The notes under the pieces: model-generated | What the model was told of the DNA's origin: nothing | Databases searched by the model: none | Seen by the model: only the letters and a program-made list of their open reading frames with translations | Position numbers and translations under genes: made by a program | Assembly: GCA_963848475.1 (NCBI GenBank) | Contig: CAWKDW010000020.1 | Location: 62,001-126,000 of the forward strand | Length of the DNA: 64,000 nt | DNA from: Solirubrobacter sp963848475 | Lineage (GTDB): Bacteria > Actinomycetota > Thermoleophilia > Solirubrobacterales > Solirubrobacteraceae | Direction: 5' to 3' | Shown here: positions 56,190 to 64,000 of the stretch, piece by piece | Numbering within the stretch: position 1 is the stretch's first letter | Layout: each line of letters begins with the position of its first letter

Positions 56190-56237
56190 TCCACCGCCGT
56201 GCCGTCCTCAGCGGGGCACGGGAGCCGGTGATACCTC

Positions 56238-57690
56238 CTATCGCGCGGAGGTGCTGAAGCGCTCCACGCCGATCACGGGGCGCAGCCCGCGCTCGAGCTC
56301 GCGGTCGGCGAACGCGCGTCGCAGCACGTCATCGCCGAGCGCGTTGCCCAGCGCGGCCATGATCATCCCCTGGTCGAGCGACAGGTAGGCGGGCGAGACC
56401 GCTCCGGTGCCGACGTTGACGCTGTCGCGGAAGCCCCACTTGCCGTAGAGCGCGGGGAAGCGCTGGGCGAGCCGGCGCAGGTTGTCACGGGCCGCCCCCG
56501 GCGCGTAGCGCAGGGCGAGGAACGAGGCGTGCGGGGTGACGACGCCGCCCTCGTAGTCGGTCGGCAGCGGGTCGGGCATTGCCGGGCGATCCGGGCAGCC
56601 CGCGAAGCCATGGTCGACGAGCGTCTTGCCCTCGTCGGAGGGGTTGCCGTTCGGGTCCATCCCGGCGCCGTCGACGCCGTAGACGCCGTACCCGCCCTCA
56701 GGCGTGTTGGAGGGCGAGAAGCCCCAGAAGCCGTAGCCCGCCTCGGTCAGGCCGTGGTGGATCTGCGCCTGCACGGTGAGCGGGTGGTTGGCGCCCCAGC
56801 TCTTCGGCGCCCACTTCTCCTCCGGCACGAACAGCGCGGGCATCAGCGCCTCGAACATGCTGCCGCCCCAGCTCGGGACCAGCTTGGTGCCGTTGTACTC
56901 GTAGGCGCCCTCGAAGACGTCGACGCCGAAGTAGGTGCGTGTCGTCCCGACCGGCTTGGTCTCCTGGAAGGAGAAGTCGCAGGTGTCCGGGAAGGTGCGC
57001 CAGCGCCCGTAGTACTCCTTCTGCGGCAGCTGCCCGCGGCCGATGCCGATGTAGTCGACGATCCGGCTCTCGCTGACGACCGTGTCGTAACAGCAGGGCG
57101 AGCCGCGCGGGATCGCCCGGCGTGATGTGGAAGCGCACCCGGTTCTGTTCCGGCACGTAGTAGAGGCCGAAGTCCATCGCGTCGTAGAGCGCGCCGGCGC
57201 GGCGCCGCAGTTGCGGCACGCTGTTCTCGACGACCTTCAGGCCGACGGCCAGCCAGCCGTTGTCGACGGACGAGAGGTACGGGGTCAGCGGGGCGCCCGT
57301 CGGCGGCCAGACGGTCAACTTCGCGCCCGTCCGGTGGTCGTACCAGTTGTAGTACTGGCCGGTGGTGCCGTAGCGCTCCATGCGCTCGAGCGTCGCGATC
57401 GTCTTCGACAGGCGGGCCGTCAATTCGCGTTGACGGATCAGGCCGAGCCGTTCGGCGGCGACCGCGCTCCACATGTACGCGCCGATATTCGTCGTCGACG
57501 TCTGCGTGCTCGTGGTGCCGTCGGCGTTGAGGATGTCGGCCGGCAGCCCGGACCGCGCATCGGTCATCGCCACGAACGACGCCCACGTTCCCTGTGCGTA
57601 GGCCTCCAGTTCACGATCGTGTGCCGAGGCCTGTGCGACCGGAGCGAGGACGAGCAGCGCGACCAAAGCCGCGAGGGACCTGAACTTCAT
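56238..57690 (-). CDS. Secreted glucoamylase-like glycoside hydrolase (GH144-like), one frame change
   Basis: A signal peptide (MKFRSLAALVALLVLAPVAQ) precedes about 460 residues typical of the Glycoamylase-like (alpha/alpha)6 family: TTNIGAYMWSAVAAERLGLI, QYYNWYDHRTGAKLTVWPPT, YLSSVDNGWLAVGLKVVENS, in the next frame CCYDTVVSESRIVDYIGIGR, SWGGSMFEALMPALFVPEEK, and GVVTPHASFLALRYAPGAAR. Relatives include endo-beta-1,2-glucanases (GH144), but the substrate here is not proven. One base near 57105 breaks the frame. Divergent from the GH3 gene with 127 bases between; GGGAGG lies before the ATG. It probably cuts an extracellular glucan for the GH3 enzyme and ABC importer. Confidence 0.83.
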
Positions 57691-57817
57691 GAGCGCCTCC
57701 CAACGCTAGGTACTTCCCGTAGGAGTCCGTACCCCTCGGTTTGCGGTCGCGAACATCCGGGGAAGCCGAGGACGCGGCTGTCCGGTCGCGAGTCGGGTCT
57801 GCAGGGAGGAAGTTGCG

Positions 57818-60131
57818 ATGTCTCGTAGGGGTCGTATGTCCGCGGTCGTCACCGCGGTGCTGGTGGTTGGTTCGATCGGGGCCGGAGGGGTGATGGCCGC
57901 CTCGCAGTCGGACGACGAGTCCGCGCTGGCCCAGGTCCAACGCGGCGACAGGGGCCGCAACATCGAGCGGCGGGTCGACGACCTGCTGCGCAAGATGACG
58001 CTGGACGAGAAGCTGCAGCAGCTGACGCTGCTCTCGGACGGGCAGATGAAGGACGACCCGTCGCAGGCGGCCAAGGGTGTCGGCAGCGTGTTCAGCGAGA
58101 CCGACCCGGCGCTGATCGACTCCTACCAGCACGACGCGGTCGAGAAGTCACGGCTGCACATCCCGATCCTGTTCGCGTTCGACACGATCCACGGCTTCCG
58201 CACGATCTTCCCGATCCCGCTCGCGGCGGCATCGAGCTTCGATCCCGCCGTCGCCTACAACGATCACAAGATCGGCGGCTTCGAATCGGCCGCGGTCGGC
58301 GTCAAGCAGATCTATAGCCCGATGGTCGACGTCTCGCACGAGCCGCGCTGGGGCCGCATCTCCGAGGCCGCCGGCGAGGACCCGTACCTGAACTCGGTGA
58401 TGGCCGCCTCGCGCGTCACCGGCGCCCAGGGCAAGGACTACTCCGCACCCGACAAGGTCGTCACGAGCGTCAAGCACTTCGTCGCCTACGGTCAGCCCGA
58501 GAGCGGCCGCGACTACAACACGACCGACATGTCCGAGCAGCGGCTGCGCAACGTCTACCTGCCGCCGTTCAAGGCCGCGATCGACGCCGGCTCCGACACC
58601 GTCATGTGCTCCTTCAACGCCATCGACGGCGTGCCCGGCTGCGCCAACCCGTTCACCGAGACGGACATCCTCAAGGGCGAGTGGGGCTTCGACGGCTTCA
58701 TCGAGAGCGACTACACCGCGGTCGCCGAGCTGCGTGCCTGTCCCGGCGTCAAGCCTGAAGGCGGCCCGTGTGGCCATGGCGTCGCGGCCGACGGTCGCGA
58801 AGCCGCCGCCGCCGCGCTGAACGCCGGCACCGACTCCGAGATGGTCTCGACCAACTACCGCGACTTCGGCAAGGACCTCGTCGCCAGCCGCCAGGTGTCG
58901 ATCAGGCGCATCGACGATGCCGTGCGCCGGATCCTGCGGATCAAGTTCCGCGCCGGCCTCTTCGAGCACCCGTACGTCAACGTCGCCGCCGCACCGGGCA
59001 AGCAGCTGCTCCCGGCAGAACCGGGCCGCCGCACGCACCGCCGCCGGCCGCTCGATGGTCCTGCTCAAGAACGAGGGCAACGTGCTGCCGCTCTCCGCGG
59101 CCAAGAAGACCGCGCTGATCGGACCGCTGGGCGACAGCCCGCACGACATGCTCGGCCCGTGGTGGGGCCGCGGCGACGACGCCGACGCCGTGTCGGTGTT
59201 CACCGGCATGAAGGCGCAGAACCCGAACACGACGTTCACCCCCGGCTGCACGCTCAGCCACAACGACCTCGACGACCCGGCCAACGAGTGCGCATCGACC
59301 GATGGGTTCGCCGCCGCCGTGGCCGCCGCTCAGGCCGCCGATCAGGTCGTCATCGCCGTCGGCGAGACGCGTGAGATGGGCGGCGAGGCCGAGGCCCGCT
59401 CCAACATCGATCTGCCCGGCCGCCAGCAGGAACTGATCGACGCGATCAAGGCGACCGGCAAGCCGTTCACCGTCGTGCTGTTCAACTCACGGCCGCTGAC
59501 GCTGTCGAAGGTCGACGCGGCCTCGCCCGCGATCCTCGAGGCCTGGTTCGGTGGCGTCGAAGCCGGCAACGCGGTCGCCGACGTGCTCTTCGGCAAGGTC
59601 AACCCGGGCGGCAAGCTGCCCGTGTCCTTCCCGCGCAACGTCGGGCAGATCCCGATCTACTACAACCACGAACCGACCGGCCGCCCGTGTGACGCGACCT
59701 CGAAGTACAACTCGCGCCATCGCGACATCGGGTCCTGCGCGCCGCTGTACGAGTTCGGCTACGGCCTCAGCTACACGACTTTCCAGGTCGACAACCTGAA
59801 GCTGTCCTCGAACTCCATGAACTCGCGCGGCTCGATCACCGCGACCGTCGACGTGACCAACACCGGCACGGTCGCCGGCGATGACGTCGCGCAGCTCTAC
59901 ATCCACGACCCGGTCGCGAGCATCTCGCAGCCGGTCCGCCGCCTGCGCGGCTTCGAGCGCGTGACGCTCAAGCCGGGCCAGAAGACCACCGTCAGCTGGA
60001 AGCTCGATGCCAGCGACATCGGCTTCTACGACAACCGCGGCAAGTTCCGCGTCGAACCCGGCACGATCGAGGTCTACGCGGGCGACCATTCCAGCGCGTC
60101 GGACCAGATGAAGACGTTCGCCGTGCGCTAG
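57818..60131 (+). CDS. bglX: Secreted GH3 beta-glucosidase, one frame change
   Basis: The enzyme of about 770 residues removes terminal beta-D-glucose. After a signal or anchor segment (MSAVVTAVLVVGSIGAGGVM) come the GH3 barrel (LLRKMTLDEKLQQLTLLSDG, PILFAFDTIHGFRTIFPIPL, VDVSHEPRWGRISEAAGEDP, KVVTSVKHFVAYGQPESGRD, nucleophile Asp in GFIESDYTAV), the second domain (VLLKNEGNVLPLSAAKKTAL, QVVIAVGETREMGGEAEARS, VNPGGKLPVSFPRNVGQIPI) and a C-terminal fibronectin-III-like domain (GDDVAQLYIHDPVASISQPV). One base near 59015 breaks the frame between the barrel and the second domain. GGGAGGA lies before ATG 57818. Confidence 0.92.
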
Positions 60132-60189
60132 GCGTTTGCAAGATGGCATGCAGGGTCGGCGGCCAAGGAGGACTAGGGTCGTCGACCGC

Positions 60190-61311
60190 ATGCTCTCGTT
60201 TCGTCGCGTCTTGCCGCTCGCGGTTCTCGCCGTGCTGCTCGGCTTCACAGCGCCTGCACAGGGGCAGCAGAGCCTTCGTGACGCCGCCAAACGGCTGCGG
60301 GCGGCGGTGGCCGTCGAGCAGGCGAAGATCGACGACACGCGCGAGGGGCTGGCGTCCGCCGCGGCGCGGCTGGCAGTGCTCGACGCCCGTGCGCGCAAGC
60401 GCCGCCAGCAGCTCTTCGACACGCAGGACAAGCTCGTCAAGACGCGCGTCCGGCTGACGCGTCTCGAGCGCAAGCAGGCGCGCGCCGAGAAGCTGCTCGC
60501 CGCGAACCTGCGCTCGAGCTACATGTCCGGCGAGCCGACGTTCGTGACCGTGGTGATGAACTCCGACGGCTTCAGCGACCTGGTGGAGCGCTTCGAGTTC
60601 CTGCGCCGGATCGCTCGCCGCAACGCCTCGGTGCTCGGCGACACGCGTGACGCGAGGATCAAGGTCAAGGGCATGACGGTCGACCTCAAGGACCTGCGCA
60701 CGACCTACGGCGTTCTGGCGCGCGACGCGGTCGCCGATCGCGACCGTGCCGACATCCTGCGCAGCGCGCTGCTCAACCGTGAGCAGGACCAGTTGCGCAA
60801 GCGCGACGGCACCGCGGCCAGGCTCGTCTCCGTGCGCGGCAAGATCGCGGCGATCGAGCGCCGTCAGGCCGCGGCTGCGCGCGCCGCGCGGGCTTCGTTC
60901 ACCGCGGTCAGCGCCGCGCCCGCACCGCAGCCGAGCAGCGGTGGCGGAGGCGGCGGCGGGGACGTCGTCGCCCGCGTCGTCGCCGCGGCCACCGACATCG
61001 CCACGACGCCCTACGTCTGGGGCGGCGGCCACGGCGGCGCCTCGGGCGGCTACGACTGCTCGGGCTCGATCAGCTACGCGCTCGCCGCGGGCGGTCTGCT
61101 CTCCAGCCCGCTCGCCTCGGGCGGCTTCATGAGCTGGGGCGAGCCAGGTCCTGGCCGGCGGATCACGGTCTACGCCAACGCCGGCCACGCGTACATGGTC
61201 GTCGACGGCCGCCGCTACGACACGAGCGCGCTCTCCGGTGGCGGCACCCGCTGGACGGGCGCGATGCGCAGCAGCGCGGGCTTCGTCGCCCGCCATCCGC
61301 CGGGCTTCTAG
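60190..61311 (+). CDS. Secreted NlpC/P60-like peptidoglycan peptidase with coiled coil
   Basis: The 373-residue protein has a signal peptide (FRRVLPLAVLAVLLGFTAPA), a long coiled coil (residues 25-240; AVAVEQAKIDDTREGLASAA, LFDTQDKLVKTRVRLTRLER), a Gly linker and a C-terminal NlpC/P60-type domain with catalytic Cys in GGYDCSGSISYALAAGG and His in YANAGHAYMVVDGRRYD. Such proteins cut peptidoglycan cross-links during division or growth; the coiled coil is the usual regulator contact. TAGGGT at 60174-60179 ends ten bases before ATG 60190. Intact. Confidence 0.9.
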   Translation: MLSFRRVLPLAVLAVLLGFTAPAQGQQSLRDAAKRLRAAVAVEQAKIDDTREGLASAAARLAVLDARARKRRQQLFDTQDKLVKTRVRLTRLERKQARAEKLLAANLRSSYMSGEPTFVTVVMNSDGFSDLVERFEFLRRIARRNASVLGDTRDARIKVKGMTVDLKDLRTTYGVLARDAVADRDRADILRSALLNREQDQLRKRDGTAARLVSVRGKIAAIERRQAAAARAARASFTAVSAAPAPQPSSGGGGGGGDVVARVVAAATDIATTPYVWGGGHGGASGGYDCSGSISYALAAGGLLSSPLASGGFMSWGEPGPGRRITVYANAGHAYMVVDGRRYDTSALSGGGTRWTGAMRSSAGFVARHPPGF

Positions 61312-61343
61312 CGCCGCGCCCGCAGGCATGGGAGACTCCCTAG

Positions 61344-62489
61344 ATGTTGGTCCGGGGTGTCGAGGACATCCAGGCGGTCTCCGAGCAGGCGGCGCTGCTC
61401 CGCGTCGCCATGCTCGTTGGGCGAGACGAGCCGCTGGAGTCGCTGTACGCGCGCGTCTCTGAGGAGGTAGGGCAACTCCTGGCGGTCGAGGCGGGCGCGG
61501 TGATGCGCTTCGCGGGCGGCGAGCGCGCGGTGATCGTCGGTGTCCATCGCAAGCAGGGCGTGCGCGGTCTGCCGGTCAACGCGGAGCTCGATTTCAACCG
61601 CACCGGGAGCGCGCTGGGACAGGCCCAGAGTTCGCTGCTGCCGGCGCGGGTCGCCTCCTACGAAGGCGGACGCGGCGAGCTACCGGTCCTGATGAAGTCG
61701 ATCGGCCTCAAGGCCACGGTCGCCGTGCCCGTGCTGGTCGCCGGCGAGGCCTGGGGCGCGCTCGTCGCCTCCGCCGCCGAGGAGGAGTCGTTGCCGCCGG
61801 GCAGCGAGCAGCGGCTCGTCGGCCTCGCCGAGCTGCTCGCCCAGGCGCTCGTCAACGCCGACGCGCGGGCCGAGCTCGCGGCATCGCGGACGCGGCTGGT
61901 CGAGTCAAGCGATGAGGTCCGGCGGCGGCTCGAGCGCGCGCTGCACGAGGGCGCCCATCAGCACGTCGTCGCGCTCGCGCTCAAGCTCCGCGTCGCGCGC
62001 GGCCGGGCCATGCCCGGCTCGGAGGAGGAGGCGGTGCTCGCCGACGTGCTCGACGATGCGCTGGAGGCCAGCGCGGCGATGGGCGAGCTCGCGCGCGGGC
62101 TGCATCCCGCCGTGCTCTCCGAGCGCGGTCTCGCCGCCGCGCTGCAGGTGCTCGTGGCGCGCGCCGCGGTTCCCATCAACCTGCGCGAGCTGCCGGGCCG
62201 GCGTTTCAGCGCCGTGATCGAGACGACCGCGTATCTGCTCGTAGCGGAGGCGATCGCCAACGTCGCCCGCTACGCCCACGCGACCGAGTGCGTCCTGCAC
62301 GTCGCCGATGGCGGCGACCGGCTGACGGTCGAGCTGCGCGACAACGGCATCGGCGGCGCGACCTTGCGCCCCGGCGGCGGCCTCGAGTGCCTGAGCGACC
62401 GCGCGGCGGCGATCGGCGCCCGCATGGAGCTCGACTCGCCGCGCGGCGAGGGCACGACGATCCGGCTCGAGATCCCCGTTGAGCGCTGA
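61344..62489 (+). CDS. GAF-domain sensor histidine kinase (NarL-type partner)
   Basis: The 381-residue soluble kinase has a GAF domain (residues 30-180; ESLYARVSEEVGQLLAVEAG, GLKATVAVPVLVAGEAWGAL) then a HisKA_3-like box VRRRLERALHEGAHQHVVAL (phospho-His in L-H-E-G) and the ATPase domain ETTAYLLVAEAIANVARYAH, LTVELRDNGIGGATLRPGGG and GLECLSDRAAAIGARMELDS. No transmembrane helix is seen, so it senses a cytoplasmic signal. No response regulator lies next to it; the partner must be elsewhere. The thioesterase gene overlaps its 3' end by 11 bases. Confidence 0.87.
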   Translation: MLVRGVEDIQAVSEQAALLRVAMLVGRDEPLESLYARVSEEVGQLLAVEAGAVMRFAGGERAVIVGVHRKQGVRGLPVNAELDFNRTGSALGQAQSSLLPARVASYEGGRGELPVLMKSIGLKATVAVPVLVAGEAWGALVASAAEEESLPPGSEQRLVGLAELLAQALVNADARAELAASRTRLVESSDEVRRRLERALHEGAHQHVVALALKLRVARGRAMPGSEEEAVLADVLDDALEASAAMGELARGLHPAVLSERGLAAALQVLVARAAVPINLRELPGRRFSAVIETTAYLLVAEAIANVARYAHATECVLHVADGGDRLTVELRDNGIGGATLRPGGGLECLSDRAAAIGARMELDSPRGEGTTIRLEIPVER

Positions 62490-62907
62490 GGACTGGCGCT
62501 TCTCGTTCCGCGACCGGATCCGCTACGGCGATCTGGACACGAACGCGCACCTCAACAACGTCGCCGTGCACCAGTTCTTCGAGAGCGCGCGGGTGGCGTA
62601 CATGCGCGGGATGTTCCCCGACATCGACCCGATGGGCCGCTCCGGCGGTTTCGGGATGATCTTCGCCGAGACGCAGGTCCGCTTCGCCTCCCCCGGCTTC
62701 TACGAGGAGGTCATGCGCGTCTGGGTGCGGCCCGAGGAGCTGCGCCGTTCGAGCGTCAAGATCGCGTTCCGGATGACCTGTGAGGACGACGGTCGACTGG
62801 TCGCCGAGGGCTGGGGGACGCTGGTGGGCTACGACTACGCGAACGGGCGCGCGGCGCCGTTGACGGAGGAGATCGCCGAGCGCATGCGCGCCGAGGGCGC
62901 CAGATAG
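62479..62907 (+). CDS. Hot-dog (4HBT) acyl-CoA thioesterase
   Basis: The 142-residue protein has the 4HBT signature IRYGDLDTNAHLNNVAVHQF with the catalytic Asp, then FFESARVAYMRGMFP, FAETQVRFASPGFYEEVMRV and SSVKIAFRMTCEDDGRLVAE. These enzymes hydrolyse acyl-CoA, often in fatty-acid or aromatic metabolism. The only start that keeps the whole domain is TTG 62479, inside the end of the kinase gene, giving an 11-base overlap; the next in-frame GTG would cut the catalytic motif. Chain-length preference cannot be told. Confidence 0.87.
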   Translation: MSAEDWRFSFRDRIRYGDLDTNAHLNNVAVHQFFESARVAYMRGMFPDIDPMGRSGGFGMIFAETQVRFASPGFYEEVMRVWVRPEELRRSSVKIAFRMTCEDDGRLVAEGWGTLVGYDYANGRAAPLTEEIAERMRAEGAR

Positions 62908-62919
62908 GCTCCCGCCGCG

Positions 62920-63386
62920 ATGGAGATCGAGCGCAAGTTCCTGCTGGCCGGGCGCCCGCATGGCCTCGAAGACCACCCCGCGCAGCGGCTCGAGCAGGGC
63001 TATCTCGCGATCGACCCCGCCGGCGCCGAGGTCCGCGTCCGCCGCAAGGACGCCAAGACGTTGATGACCGTCAAGTCCGGGATCGGCCTCGTGCGCGGCG
63101 AGGAGGAGTTCGTCGTCGACGCGGAGCTCTTCGAGCGGCTGTGGCCGCTGACCACGGGGCGCCAGGTGGTCAAGACGCGCTACCTCGTGCCGGTCGGCGA
63201 CGGCCTGACGGCCGAGGTCGACGACTACGAGGGCCCGCTCGCGGGCCTGCTGACCGCCGAGGTCGAGTTCCCCGACGAGGCCTCCGCTCACGCCTTCCAC
63301 GCCCCCGCTTGGATGGGGGACGACGTGACCGGTGACGCGCGCTACGCGAACCGCACGCTGGCGGTACACGGCATCCCGAGCTGTAG
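62920..63386 (+). CDS. CYTH-domain triphosphate tunnel protein, probable frame slip at the end
   Basis: CYTH proteins bind and hydrolyse triphosphates in a beta tunnel. The sequence starts MEIERKFLLAGRPHGLEDHP (the E-x-E-x-K motif) and continues QGYLAIDPAGAEVRVRRKDA, TLMTVKSGIGLVRGEEEFVV, VVKTRYLVPVGDGLTAEVDD, YEGPLAGLLTAEVEFPDE and MGDDVTGDARYANRTLAVHG. In the written frame it runs on to 63600, deep into the opposite-strand SDR gene. A TAG at 63384-63386, one frame over, lies directly against the SDR stop, so I place the true end there with one base missing. About 155 residues, the usual size. Confidence 0.8.
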
Positions 63387-63983
63387 TCAGCGCTCCTGCT
63401 GGGTCGGGCGCACGAGGACCTCGTTGATCGCCATGTGCCGGGGCCGCGTGACGATGAAGACGATCGTGTCGGCGATGTCCTCCGCTCGCAGCGGCTCGGT
63501 CGCGATCCCCCCGCGCAACTGTTCGCGGATCTCCGGTCGCAGGTGGTGCGTGAGCTCTGATTCGGTGGCGCCCGGCTCGACCAGCGAGGAGCGCACGTAG
63601 CGCGCCGTGACCTCCTGGCGCAGCGACTCGCTGAAGGCGCCGACGCCGTGCTTGGTCAGGTGGTAGACGCCTCCGCCGGCGCCCGACCCGGCGGCCCGCG
63701 ACCGAGCTGATGTTGACCAGGTCGGCGACGTGGCGCGGGCCCTGCTGCGCCGTGCTCAGCAGGTGCGGCAGCGCCGCGTGCGCGACGTAGAGCAGCCCGT
63801 TGAGGTTGAGCGCGATCATCCGCTCCCACTCCTCGACCGGGGCGTCGACGATCGGTCCGAGCAGCATCACGCCCGCGTTGTTGATCACCGTGTCGAGCCG
63901 GCCGAGTTCTGAGGCCGTGTGCTCCACGGCCGCGATCGCCTGCTCGCGCCCGTGACGAGCGCGACTGTGCCGTCCAATGTCAT
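63387..63983 (-). pseudogene. Short-chain dehydrogenase/reductase lacking its nucleotide-binding start
   Basis: SDRs are NAD(P)-dependent oxidoreductases. The start MTLDGTVALVTGAS is normal, but the Gly-x-Gly part of the cofactor loop and about 50 residues are missing: the sequence jumps to EQAIAAVEHTASELGRLDTV. The rest is conserved: VINNAGVMLLGPIVDAPVEE, MIALNLNGLLYVAHAALPHL, LVNISSVAGR (catalytic Ser), YHLTKHG (catalytic Tyr and Lys) and SSLVEPGATESELTHHLRPE. A further single-base change lies near 63695. As written it cannot bind cofactor. The ATG is at 63983, so the gene is complete at both ends and the gap is internal. Confidence 0.8.
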
Positions 63984-64000
63984 GCGGAGAGTTCTACCCC

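Noticed and set aside
62206..63927. 573-codon minus-strand open frame
   Set aside because: Only its first part (VINNAGVML region) is real and belongs to the SDR gene; the remainder is antisense to the CYTH, thioesterase and kinase genes.

Overview
The window is 64 kb of very GC-rich DNA that reads as an actinobacterial chromosome. The gene set points to the Thermoleophilia (Solirubrobacter or Conexibacter type): a B12-type ribonucleotide reductase, many secreted Pro/Ala-rich proteins, Hsp70-like/dynamin genes, frequent GTGA, ATGA and TGATG gene overlaps, and several genes with a TAnnnT box only 6-10 bases before the start codon. This placement is an inference from gene content; no rRNA is present.

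Layout. 1-10.5 kb is housekeeping: partial nrdJ, a YdeI-like protein, galE, a tmk-recQ pair, the clamp-loader delta' gene and a PHP phosphoesterase. 10.5-14.6 kb holds a small coiled-coil membrane protein, a response regulator coupled to a GGDEF/EAL protein, and a broken PPIC foldase. 14.6-20.1 kb is carbohydrate metabolism: a GH63-like glucosidase coupled to glgX, then an alpha/beta hydrolase. 20.4-23.3 kb looks like an integration scar: tRNA-Thr with a perfect terminator, a tyrosine-recombinase remnant directly downstream, and a MerR-controlled group with a perfect palindromic operator.

23.5-31.4 kb is a redox locus: a sensor kinase and OmpR-type regulator divergent from a chain of overlapping genes for a Pro-rich membrane protein, ApbE flavinyltransferase, a ferric-reductase-like membrane protein, a NuoF-like diaphorase and a [3Fe-4S]-type ferredoxin. 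A DUF2231-cytochrome c fusion and an NADPH-oxidase-like flavocytochrome follow. It looks like a complete route from NADH to the outside of the membrane. 31.6-49.4 kb is a surface and signalling region: trypsin-like protease, two Ser/Thr kinases, an FHA protein, secreted repeat proteins, a sigma factor, a Ca-binding repeat protein and an iniBAC-like operon (two dynamin-like GTPases plus an Hsp70-like protein).

49.4-60.1 kb carries a PAP2 phosphatase divergent from its probable TetR regulator, then a sugar locus with two tandem LacI regulators, an ABC transporter with a strong operator-flanked promoter, a secreted glucoamylase-like enzyme and a GH3 beta-glucosidase. 60.2-64 kb has an NlpC/P60 peptidase, a GAF sensor kinase, a thioesterase, a CYTH protein and an SDR lacking its nucleotide-binding start.

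Caution: more than 30 single-base frame changes interrupt otherwise well-conserved genes here. Most look like sequence errors rather than decay, because conserved residues resume at once in the next frame. For such genes the span given is the repaired gene.
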